Positions 45,986-56,100 of a stretch of 64,000 bases of DNA are shown piece by piece; position 1 is the first letter of the stretch, and every line of letters starts with the position of its first letter. The notes below the pieces were generated by a model. It was not told the origin of the DNA. It did no database searches and saw nothing but the letters and a program-made list of their open reading frames with translations. The translations under genes were made by a program, and so were the position numbers. Origin of the DNA: Dicaeum eximium (Eukaryota; Chordata; Aves; Passeriformes; Dicaeidae); NCBI GenBank assembly GCA_013396995.1, contig VWZP01004610.1:93858-157857 (forward strand), in the 5' to 3' direction.

Positions 45986-46994
45986 TCTGGTTTGGGCTCT
46001 TCTGGTTGAGGTTGAGCTGGTCCCTCAGCTCCCCACAAAGATCTCAGGCAGACCAAGGAACCTCCCTCTGGAGGTGCTGTTTGTGCCTTCAGGAAATGTC
46101 ACAGCTGCTCTTTTACTTTTCCATACAATTTCCCTTGGGAATCCAACTGGGACCACAACTGTTTTTTGGACTCAAATCTGCAGTAACTCCCCAGCCCATT
46201 ATCCATGTGGGTGGGGTGATCCCAAAGCTCCAGAGCTCATTACCCGTGTGTCCAATGAAGAGCAGCAGCATTAGAATTTCTCACATTTCTGTAAAAACTG
46301 GGCTAATGGGTGGCAGCCCAGCAGAGCTTTGCTGCCATCCGACTTGTCCCAGTGCCCCCAGCTGTGCTGGTGGCCTTGCTGGGGTCCCCCTGCTCTGGTG
46401 GCCGTGTCCCGGTGGATGATGTGGGACAGGTACCCCGTGACTGCCCCGGCACCGACGGGCTCAGGTGCACGATGAGGCCAATTGCTCCGTGCAGCTCCTC
46501 GGCTAATTAAGTGTTTGCTACGGCTCCTTTGTTAATTAATTGCTCCGTGCAGCTCCTTGGCTCCTCCTAGGACAGGTCAGCCCCAGCTCTGCCTCTGCCG
46601 CCTCTCCCGAGGAAACCCCAGATGCCCCAGGGCTGCCGAGAAATTCCTCTGCCCATCCCGAGCGTTTGCAGCTGCTCAGGTGCGAGCCGGGACATCTCAT
46701 TCCTGTCCCCCGCTGTCCCGCAGCTCCTGAGGCCACATCCTGTGTCCAGAGCTCAGCGAGGCTGGCAGGGTTCAGTCCCACTCGCTGTGATCAGCTCAGC
46801 ATTCTCACCCTTCCTTCCCCCAAATCCTTCACCAGAAACATCCCAGGCCCTCGTGCAGCCGTGATCACAGGGCTTGAGCAGGCAGGAGGGAGGAGAACTG
46901 CGGAATTCTACTGCTGGCATCATTTTGGGAAGGGAGATGCTGGAAGATGTTTGATCCCTAATCAAACTACTTCACATTCACCTCATCCCTCAGG
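45986..46994. other. Intergenic or intronic, no exon seen
   Basis: Unique GC-rich DNA between CR1 copies. If the first exon near 45.5 kb is real, this is part of ASB12 intron 1. An imperfect direct duplication (TTAATTAAT / GCTCCGTGCAGCTCCT) lies at about 46480-46560. Confidence 0.4.
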
Positions 46995-47288
46995 ACTTGG
47001 GACAAGGGCTGGAGGGACAGGACACAGGGAATGGCTTCCACTGCCAGAGGGCAGGGATGGATGGGATATTGGGAATTGGGAATTGTTCCCTGGGAGGGTG
47101 GGCAGGCCCTGGCACAGGGTGCCCAGAGAGGCTGTAGCTGCCCCTGGATCCCTGGCAGTGCCCAAGGCCTGGTTGGACACTGGGGCTTGGAGCAGCCTGG
47201 GACAGTGGAAGGTGTCCCTGCCATGGCAGGGGTGGCACTGGGTGGCCTTTAAGGTCCTCCCAACCCAAAGCATTCCATGATTTTATGG
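46995..47288 (+). mobile_element. CR1 3'-end fragment
   Basis: GGGATGGATGGGATATTGGG, TGGCACAGGGTGCCCAGAG, TTGGACACTGGGGCTTGG and CCAACCCAAAGCATTCCATG are in CR1 order; about 290 bp, one of the longest 3' tails here. Confidence 0.93.
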
Positions 47289-47583
47289 GATCCTGACCCA
47301 TGTACCCACTACAACACTGAGCTCCATTGTTCCCTCAGCCTTTCACCCACGTGGATTTCTTCACATGGCGCCAGGGCCATGAGCACGTCAGCAGCATCCT
47401 CATCCAATGTTTGTCCATTTTTTGGAGAATCTTCCTTATGTTGAGTATAAACTTCCACTAAAATGCAGCTGTCGGTGTCAGGGACTGATTCTAACCCAGG
47501 GGTGGTGCTGGTTCTGCTGTCCTGTAGATCTTTGGCCTCATCCTTTACCATGAAAGAGGCACATGGAGCACAGACCCAACAAA

Positions 47584-49185
47584 ATGAGCCTCATGGACAT
47601 CAACAAGATGTTCTCCCTGCTGCAGCCCAGGGATGACGAGGAGGATGGCGGGGAGAGCGAGGAGCTGAGCCGGGCCGTGTGCCAGGACGACCACGAAACG
47701 CTGGACAGGCTCTTGTCCCAGGACAGGTACAAGAGGCTCATCAACCGCAGGAGCGGCTGGGGCGTGCCCAGCACCCCCCTGCGCCTGGCGGCCACGTGGG
47801 GCTGCGTGCGGAGCCTGCGGGTGCTGCTGGCCCACGGCGCCCAGGTGGACAGCCTGGACGTGAAGGCGCAGACGCCGCTCTTTGTGGCGGTCAGCAACGG
47901 GCACCGCGAGTGCGTGCGGCTGCTGCTGCAGGCCGGCGCCAGCCCCGCGGGCAGCGTCTACAACAACTGCTCGCCGTTGCTGCTGGCCGCCAGGGACGGC
48001 CACGTGGACATCCTGCGGCAGCTGCTGGAGCACGGCGCCGAGGCCAACGTCCAGGCCCGGCTGCCCGAGTGGGCGGCCAACTCAGTGGCGTGCTCGGGGC
48101 CGCTCTACCTGGCGGCCGCCTACGGGCACCTGGAGTGCTTCCGCCTGCTGCTGCTGCACGGCGCCGACCCCGACTACAACTGCACCGAGCAGGGCGTCCT
48201 GGCGCAGATCCGCGAGCCCAAGACCCTGCTGGAGACGTGCCTGAGGCACGGCTGCCACAGCGACTTCGTGCGCCTGCTCATCGACTTCGGGGCCGACGTG
48301 TACCTGCCCGGCGTGCCCGCAGACGGGGCCGCCCCGCGCAGCGAGGGGCTGGAGCTGCTGCTGCAGGCCAGAGGTGACCCGGCTGTGCGCCCCGGGGCTG
48401 GAATGGGCACAGCTTTGCTCTGATTCCCTCTTCCCAACAGCCACACCCAGGTTTTCCTTCAGCCTCGGTTCCCCTCGCAGCATCACTTGGCTGTGTGGGT
48501 CTGTGGCTGCCCCATCCCTGCCCCTGCATCCCTGGAAGTGTCCAAGGCCAGGTTGGACAGGGCTTGGAGCAACCTGGAATAGTGGAAGGTCTCCCTGCCC
48601 ATGGAAGGAGACGAACTTAAATTCCCTTCCCAACCTAAATCCTTCTGTGATTCCATGATTTCTACAGCCTAGGTTTCCCCTCACTCGTTGGCTTACCAGC
48701 TGCTTTTCAGCCTTGCTCTCTTTCTGCTGCTCAACTTGGGCTCTCCTGTACTGCCCAAGTCTAAAATTGTTTCCATGTGGGGATGGAAGATTTCTTCTCC
48801 ATGCCCAGTTCCCATGGGAGCTTGTGCCCGAGTCCATAGCCCCAGTGCCCGCACAGAGGCTGAGTTTTCATAGGATCATGGAATTTTCATAAGATCATGG
48901 AATGGTTTGGGTTGGAAGGGACCTCAAAGATCATTTTGTTCCAAACCTGTCTGATTTGCTCAATCCATGTCCCTCTCCTTTGGATAACGCTGGGTTGGAG
49001 GGCAGCAGGGTTGTGTGTCTTGAAGGTGACCATGTGATTTTCCTTCCACAGCTCATCCCAAATCCCTGCTGTCCCAATGCCGGCTGGCCGTGAGGCGTCT
49101 CCTGAAGCAGCCTGGCCGCTTGGCCACCCTCGGAGAGCTGGAGATCCCTGCAGTCCTGGCCAAATACCTCCAGCACCAGCCGTGA
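47584..49185 (+). CDS. ASB12: Ankyrin repeat and SOCS box protein 12
   Basis: Two coding exons, 47584-48373 and 49052-49185, join with GT-AG signals and a shared codon to give 307 residues, close to the mammalian length (309). I chose the ATG in AAAATGAGCCTCATGG because MSLMDINKMFSLLQP aligns with the mammalian start. An in-frame ATG at 47563 would add seven residues, and an out-of-frame ATG lies at 47550. Ankyrin repeats cover about residues 64-92, 97-126, 130-159, 172-200 and a fifth near 212-245 (TPLRLAA, TPLFVAVSNGH, SPLLLAARDGH, GPLYLAAAYGH). The C-terminal SOCS box (about 265-307) has a BC-box SLLSQCRLAVRRLL and a Cul5-box-like EIPAVLAKYL. By family, it recruits Elongin B/C and Cullin-5/Rbx2 and presents substrates for ubiquitination. 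The first exon is very GC-rich. Confidence 0.95.
48495..48665 (+). mobile_element. CR1 3'-end fragment in ASB12 intron
   Basis: CATCCCTGGAAGTGTCCAAG, GGTTGGACAGGGCTTGGAGC and TTCTGTGATTCCATGATT; about 170 bp on the + strand. Confidence 0.9.
48870..48985 (-). mobile_element. CR1 3'-end fragment in ASB12 intron
   Basis: CATAGGATCATGGAATTTTC with an extra terminal-repeat copy, then GATCATGGAATGGTTTGGG and GGGACCTCAAAGATCATTTTG; the reverse complement of a CR1 terminus. Confidence 0.88.
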
Positions 49186-49487
49186 TGCCAGCCTGCCCCC
49201 AGGGACACCCACTCTGAGCACCCCAATTCAAACCTGCTCCACCCCCTGGGAGTGAACCCCTGGAATCTGTGAAACTGCTGGGAATTTTGGTCACAAATTC
49301 ATTCTTGCCGACGAGGTGTCTCCAGAAAGCAGTGCCCATGTGGAAAGGTGGGAAGGGAAGGGACAGAGAGAACAGGAGACCTCAGATCCTGGTTTGCAGC
49401 AAAGCGAAGATAGAGCAGGATCTGAGTCCCCTGGGTTTGCCTCAGACCATCTTTATTGAGGGATTTTACACCTTTAGCTGATTTTGG

Positions 49488-49715
49488 TTGGAGAAGTGGC
49501 TGAGAAAGAGTGTGGAGGAATTCTTCCCAGTGAAGGTGGGCAGGCCCTGGCACAGGGTGCCCAGAGCAGCTGTGGCTGCCCCTGGATCCCTGGCAGTGCC
49601 CAAGGCCAGGTTGGACACTGGGGCTGGGAGCAGCCTGGGACAGTGGAAGGTGTCCCTGCCATGGCAGGGGTGGCACTGGATGGGCTTTGAGGTCCCTTGT
49701 GATTCCATGATTCCC
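49488..49715 (+). mobile_element. CR1 3'-end fragment downstream of ASB12
   Basis: GAGTGTGGAGGAATTCTTCC, TGGCACAGGGTGCCCAGAG, GGCCAGGTTGGACACTGGG and TTGTGATTCCATGATTCC; about 225 bp. It lies within the probable ASB12 3' UTR. Confidence 0.92.
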
Positions 49716-49973
49716 AGAGAAGTTCCCCAGTGCCTCCTCCACTTGGGAGGGGCAGGACTGGGGCTGGTCCTGGCCGTCTGTGCCCACCCCCGTGGGGCAG
49801 AGCCCAGCGCTCCCAGCTGGCAGCACAGGAGGGGCTGGGAGACGTATCCAGAGTCCCAACATCCCCACTCTTCTCCCTGCCCCAGCTCTGACCCTAAACA
49901 TCACCTTCTCACCCCAAAAGTGCTTCATGTTGCAGCCAAGGGACTTTCGTGATTGGGCAGGGCTGGGGTCTGA

Positions 49974-50002
49974 ATTAAAAGTGTTTTATTATTGGTATTA
50001 AA
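49974..50002 (+). terminator. ASB12: Candidate ASB12 poly(A) signals (two ATTAAA)
   Basis: ATTAAA occurs at 49974-49979 and 49997-50002. The second is followed by the GT-rich GTTTTGTGGCCTGTCTGGTG, as expected downstream of a cleavage site. This would give a 3' UTR of about 0.8 kb that includes the CR1 fragment. Confidence 0.45.
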
Positions 50003-50954
50003 GTTTTGTGGCCTGTCTGGTGAAATATCCCATGCCTGGCAGCCCTGCCAGGATTGCTGGGAAGGGACGAGGGAATGGCTGCACAAGGGAATTTCAGGCT
50101 GGAGTGGGGCATCCCAGCACCACCTTTGTGTCCCTCCATCTCCCCCTCCTTGGACACCGGGATCGCCCTCCCCGGTGGGGGCTGGAGGTGCTGTCCTGGC
50201 TCCTCCCACAGCCGGGAGCTGATGGATAAATCCCGCTGCTCCTTGGCAGCTCAGCACCCACCCCCAGCAGGGATGTTCTGGAGCACTCCTGGGATGCAGC
50301 AGAGGTGTTCCCCGGTTCATTCCTTCCTGCCCTGTGCCATCCCCGGCTCAGAGCACCGTGTCAGCAGCTCCAAGGGCCGCTGTGGGCCAAACACAGGCAC
50401 CTCCCTGCAGGATTTATGGGCTTGTGTCAGGGGTTGTGGATCTATTAATCAGCATCTATCCATTAGGCTGTGGGGCCTCTCCCGAGGGGAGCATTAGGGC
50501 TTGGGAGCAGCCTGGACAAGGCTCCACAGGGAATGATGGCACAGGTGCCACTTGTCTCCCCACGCAGCCACCCTCGGGAGCACACCAGGGCATGGGGGCT
50601 TGGAGAGGCTGCCCCGCGGGGACACTGCCACGCCCTGGTGCGATTCCCATTCCTGGCGTCCTTGCTGTCACCCCCATGTGGAGATGTGAGGGGCTTTTGG
50701 GATCTGAGAGTCCCAAAACTGGGGACAGTCTTCAGTGCCGGGCTGCTCGGTGCGTGTGGGACTGTGGGCGTGAGCAGGTGTGCAGCGGGTGGGTGGCGGC
50801 AGTGGCGTGGCACGGGTGACCGGCCCGTGGGTGACACAGCACACGCAGGGAGGTGTCCCACGGCAAACACGCCGTGTCACCGCCCCCCGGTGCCACACAC
50901 TGTGTCACATCCCTGAGCCCCGCAGTGTCACAGAGCAGGACAGGACATCCCCAC
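50003..50954. other. Intergenic between ASB12 and AMER1
   Basis: Unique GC-rich DNA. Open frames overlap on both strands and resemble nothing known. Confidence 0.45.
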
Positions 50955-51147
50955 AGCGCGGCCGTGACCCCGCGGGTACCGCGGGTGCCGCTCCAAGGCC
51001 GCGCCCCCGAGAGACCGCGGCCCTCACACGGCTGTGACCGCGCCCCCTTGTCAATCATAGCACCAACGAGGCCACGCCCCAACACGGGGACCCGCTCATT
51101 CCGCCACCGAGCCACCGGGGAAGGCTCCGTGGGACGGCCATGGGGGG
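50955..51147 (+). promoter_or_regulatory. AMER1: CpG-rich block, probable AMER1 promoter
   Basis: Dense CpG sequence (ACCCCGCGGGTACCGCGGG and GACCGCGGCCCTC) with two GC-box/CACGCCCC-type sites (ACCGCGCCCCCTT at about 51037-51048 and GGCCACGCCCC at about 51070). It runs into a gap. It lies about 2 kb before the AMER1 coding exon. Mammalian AMER1 has one non-coding first exon, so promoter and exon 1 are likely here or in the gap. Confidence 0.5.
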
Positions 51148-51577
51148 NNNNNNNNNNNNNNNNNNNNNNNNNNNNNNNNNNNNNNNNNNNNNNNNNNNNN
51201 NNNNNNNNNNNNNNNNNNNNNNNNNNNNNNNNNNNNNNNNNNNNNNNNNNNNNNNNNNNNNNNNNNNNNNNNNNNNNNNNNNNNNNNNNNNNNNNNNNNN
51301 NNNNNNNNNNNNNNNNNNNNNNNNNNNNNNNNNNNNNNNNNNNNNNNNNNNNNNNNNNNNNNNNNNNNNNNNNNNNNNNNNNNNNNNNNNNNNNNNNNNN
51401 NNNNNNNNNNNNNNNNNNNNNNNNNNNNNNNNNNNNNNNNNNNNNNNNNNNNNNNNNNNNNNNNNNNNNNNNNNNNNNNNNNNNNNNNNNNNNNNNNNNN
51501 NNNNNNNNNNNNNNNNNNNNNNNNNNNNNNNNNNNNNNNNNNNNNNNNNNNNNNNNNNNNNNNNNNNNNNNNNNNNN
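51148..51577. other. Assembly gap (430 N) in a CpG-rich region
   Basis: A run of 430 N flanked on the left by CpG-dense sequence and on the right by T-rich intron-like sequence. It is likely to hold the rest of a CpG island. Confidence 0.99.
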
Positions 51578-53038
51578 CATTTCATTGTTACGGTGCTGCT
51601 TTTTGTTGCTTTTAAACCTTATTTTTCATGTTTTATTGGTCGTGGTTCTTTGCCCTCGGTGCCCTTTATTTCCCTTTCTTTAATTTTTATTTATTTCATT
51701 TTTTATCCTTCTTCAGCCTCCCCTCCGCAGCAGTGCTGGTGCTGACGTGGAGCTGGAGAGGAATGATTCCCAAAAGGAATTTTTGAAATGCTGGCTGTCT
51801 CATGCCCTTCCCCGGCTGTTTTGCAGCAGCAGCCCCTGTCCAGGTGCAGGTTGGGGCCATTTCACCTCCCCGTTTTCCAGCAGCCCCGCACATGGCCGGG
51901 GGCGGGTGTTTCTCCCAGGCCCCTCTATCCAGGTCTCCCCAGAGGCTTTGGGGGCACCTGGGGCTCGTGGTGGGCTCTGGCAGAGCTGGAAAAGCCCAGT
52001 TTGCCAGTGGGGAGATGGCTGTGCCAGCCGGCTACGCCCCAGTTGCTGCTTCCAGTGGGACAGGTGAATGTGAGGGCTTATCCGCAATCCCAGAATTCTA
52101 GAATCATGGAGTGGGTTGGGTTGGGAGGGACCTTAAAACCCATCCAGTTCCAGCCGTGCTGAGGGCAGCAATGCCAGATCAATATAGAGGCAAAGCAGCC
52201 CAGACCTGAGGAATAAAAATAAACCTGGAGTTGTGGGTTTGCTGTGGGGCTGCAGGAGCAGACAGCATCGTTTGGATGTATTTTTAATTTGAGATCTCTG
52301 GCTAAACACCTCGGGAAGGTTTCCTGGCCTCCTGTCAGTCAGAGCTCAGCCTAGGGCATTACAGCTTGGGAGCACATTAGGATTTTATTGCATTGAATTT
52401 CTCCACCGTCACCTCTGCAAAGGAAACATGATTATAATTGTTTTATTTCTCCTGTTCCTGACAGCAATTCAGGGTCAAATTTCAAACCTACCTCTCTGCT
52501 TCTGAGATAATCTGATCAGGGGGTTCACAGTGGGTGTTATTAAGGCAATTCTCTCTCGCTGGACAGATTATTTTAAAAAAACTGAAATCTTCTATAAAAA
52601 AAGCCAGGGTAGTAACCAAAGTGGCTTTTCCCTGGACACGTGCGTAGGGAGGGCTGTGTCCTGGTTTGGCCTCCCTCAGGATGCTCTTTGGAGCCTAGCA
52701 TGAGGACTGGGAGGGGGTTTGGGAGGTGCTAGCTCTCACTTTAAGGTAGCCAAACCCGATCACCTTGGAGCCAAAAACTCTGGGAAGCTGAAGGGCTTGG
52801 AGCGAGGAGGTGGGGGGTCAGACCTGCCTGTCCCAGGGATTCTACCCAATGGAGATCTGTGGTTTTCCTGCTCTGGCGAGCTGGTACATTTAAGCGACCT
52901 TTTGGTGCCTGGATTTTGGAAGTGGAGGGAGAGCTTGGAGGGTCCTCCGGCTCGTGATGGAGCCCTGAGACCCCGGTGCCTTCAGCTCTGCCCCTTCGCT
53001 GCCGTGTCCTCACCTCTGCCCTCTCCCTGTGCCTCAGG
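51578..53038 (+). other. AMER1: Probable AMER1 intron 1
   Basis: T-rich sequence after the gap, a short CR1 tail at 52088-52170, and a good acceptor, CTCTCCCTGTGCCTCAG, ending at 53038. No coding exon is visible. Confidence 0.45.
52088..52170 (-). mobile_element. CR1 3'-end fragment
   Basis: CCCAGAATTCTAGAATCATGG, then GGGTTGGGTTGGGAGGGACC and TTAAAACCCATCCAG, the reverse complement of a CR1 terminus; about 80 bp. Confidence 0.85.
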
Positions 53039-53125
53039 TCGGCGGTGATGTGTCCATCCCTGCGCCCGGAGCACCGCGCTCCCAAAGCCGCGGCTTGCAG
53101 CTAGATCCACGCCCGGCCCGCTGCC

Positions 53126-56100
53126 ATGGAAACGGGCAGCCCGGAGGAGCGGGACGGAGGGGACCAGCGGCGGCAGGAGGGCGGGGACGCCCCTCCCGAC
53201 AGTGCCAACGGCTCCGTGGTGGCAGCGGAGCCGCAGCAGCCGCCCCCCGGCAAGCTGAGGAAAACGGCCTTCAAGCTGTTCGGGGGCAAGCGCAGCATCT
53301 GCACCCTGCCCAGCTTCTTCGGCGGCCGCGGCAAGAACCGGCTCAGCAAGTGCAAGACCCACGACGGGCTGAGCAGTGCTGCCTGTGACAAGGGTGGTGG
53401 GACACAGCTGGACAGCCCCTCAGAGGGTAGCAGGGATGGGCAGCCCGGCCCCCTGCCCAGCTCCCGCAGTGCCCAGCTGGCCACGGACACTGGTGCCAGG
53501 GGGGATTTGGGCCAGCAGGACAGCTCTCCCCCCGGCAGTATCGAGGGCTGTGACAAAAAGTCCAACGGGGAGAAATCCTCTTTCCCCAGACCCAAAAAAG
53601 GGCTGAAAGGGTTTTTTAACAGCATCCGACGCCACCGGAAGAGCAAGGCTGCCGAGAGTGAGAAGGCAGAGCTCCCCGAGTGGAACGGGGACAGGGAAGA
53701 AGCTGGGAATGCTCCTGGAATGGGAGTGGAGAGCCGAGGGGCCGTGGAGGGCAGGGGAGCAGGGCCGGTCCCTGAGGCCACAGCCTGCCCAGGGGTCTTG
53801 GGGGGTGACTCCAGCTGTGGTGAGGCCACCGAGCCCACAGGCCCCGTGGCTGATGGAGGCAGCTCTGAGGGTGACACGATGGCTGTGCCCGGGAATGGGA
53901 ACGTTCCAGATACAAAATCAGAGGCTGAGACTGCTGCCTGCGCTGAGTTTGACCGTGAGAGTTTGCTGCTGGCCTTCCACCCTGACTTCATGGACAATGA
54001 GCCTCCCTGCCTGCACTCTGGGGACCTGCTGAGCCTCATGCTGGGGGACGTCACCTCCCTGAAGAGCTTCGACTCCCTGACGGGATGCGGGGACGACATT
54101 GCCGAGCCCGACATCGCTGAGAGCAGCATCTCAGTGGAGCGCAGCCGTGACACTGCCAAACGCAGCTCCTGCCTCGTCACCTACCAGGGCGGTGGCGAGG
54201 AGATGGCCATCCCTGAGGAGGCTGAGGAGTACCTGCACCAGGTGTGGGACAGCGGCGTGCCGGGGGACAGGAGCTATGGGGCCCAGGTGTCCAGCAGCAG
54301 CCTGGAGACACATGCCTCTCACGAGGCCGATGCCCACCCCTACGTGGGGGATGCCATGGACGGCGTTGACCTCCTGACGCCCCAGAGTGACCAGCAGGAG
54401 TCTGCCCCAAACAGTGACGAGGGGTATTATGACTCCACCACGCCAGGACTGGAGGATGAGGCTGGAGAGGAGCTCAAGAAGGACCGACTGCCGCGGGACA
54501 GCTACAGTGGCGATGCACTTTATGAGTTTGACACCCTGATGAGCCCCTCTCACGGGGAGGAATCCCTGTTAGAGGGCAAAGTCCCACGCCAGGGCATCTT
54601 TAGCTACTTCATGGACTTCTGCCTCCCTGTGGAGAAGAGCTTGATCCAACAGATGATGGATCAGAAAAGAGGGCTGATGGAAACTGAAGAAGAGGGGCTT
54701 GCAGCCCTTCAGAAAGAGCTGCTGTACTGGGAGCTGCAGAGGGAGCCAGTTCTGAAAGGCTTGGATATCTCCAGCAAGGAGAAGTGTCCCCAGGAAAAGC
54801 AGTGCATTGAATGTAAAACCAGGGCAGCCAGCTCCATTGGCAGGAGTCAGAGTGGCCTTGGGGGTGAGCAGGTGGCTTCACACACCCCAAGCCGGGCTGT
54901 CAATGGTGGGGTTGCGGTGGCTAGGGCTGAAAATCCAGAGTGGAGGGATTTTCCAGGGACTCTGTGTCTGGAAAACCGTTACAACAGCCAAAAAGCCCCC
55001 GGAAGTTGCCTTATTCAGCTCCCAACAAACAGCCTGGGGTTTGATGCAGACCTGGACTGTGGGACGTTTGGGGACGCAATCCACGGCAGTGTGGCCCCAG
55101 CCAAGACAGGGATGTTCCCTGGGTTCCGGCTACCAGAGCAGGAGCATGGTGGTGGAGCAGAGCCCAGCCCCAGCGAGCCCCAGGTGGGCAGTGAGCCTGA
55201 GCACGCTGTGAGCTTCTCGCAGGCTCTGGTGGAGTTCGCCAGCAGCGGGACCCTCTTCTCCAGCCTCTCTGAGAGCCTGGGGAGCTCTGCCTCTAGCTCG
55301 TCCTTCACCCAGAACTTCCCCGCCCTCCCCACCATGGTCAACTTCGATGTGGCGGACGTGGAGCAAGACGGGGAAGGGGCGTGCGAGCAGCACCCGGAGC
55401 TGACCGTGGGCGAGGACATCGCCGAGGCCTTTGATGATGGCTATGGACAGAAAGAGTCCTTGGCTGAATGTGACGAGAGAATGTCCCTGGGCTTCTCCCC
55501 GGGCTCCTTCCAGAGCTGCAACTGGGGGGTGGCCAGCCTGCCCCGCCACCTGCGCCTGCACGGGCTGAGCCCCTCCATGCCCGCACCGCTCTCTGTGGAC
55601 CGGAGGAGCCGCTCGCTGGACACGGAGAGCCTGGAGTTCGAGCTGGCCGAGCCACAGGGGGCCCGCGGCGGCCCCCAGCCCTGCCGGCTCTGGGCCAGGC
55701 ATGAAGCCGGCAGGAAGGACTCTGCTGGAGCCAGGAGGAGCAGGAGCAAGGAGGAGGGTGAGCTGGTGGCTCCCGAGGGTGGCTTGAGCCTGCGGCACCT
55801 GCAGCATGGCACCGACACGGCTCCCGGTGGGATGGAGCTCTGGGACTTCGCTCCGGCTGGCGCCGTGGAGAGCGTCTGGGAGCCATCGGAGCCGCCAGAC
55901 ACCGTGTCCCCTTTCCTGCCTCTCTCCCGGGCTGACATCGGGGAGGCTCTGGAGAGGCGGCCCCAAGAGCCAGAGCTGAGCAGGCACCCGCTCCGGCCCT
56001 CCAACCTCCCTCTGCAGCCCGAGGCGAGGCAGGCCCGGGAGGGGGCTGGGTCCTACCGGTACCACGGGGACGTCCCCAAGCTGTCCCGCCTGTTACCCCT

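Noticed and set aside
47545..48244. GC-rich frames on both strands over ASB12 exon 1
   Set aside because: Shadows of the ankyrin-coding frame; the peptides are Arg/Pro/Ala-rich with no domain.
53101..54180. A 359-codon minus-strand frame and another of 311 codons at 55130-56065 opposite AMER1
   Set aside because: Shadow frames caused by GC-rich third positions of AMER1. The + strand protein is clearly the conserved one.
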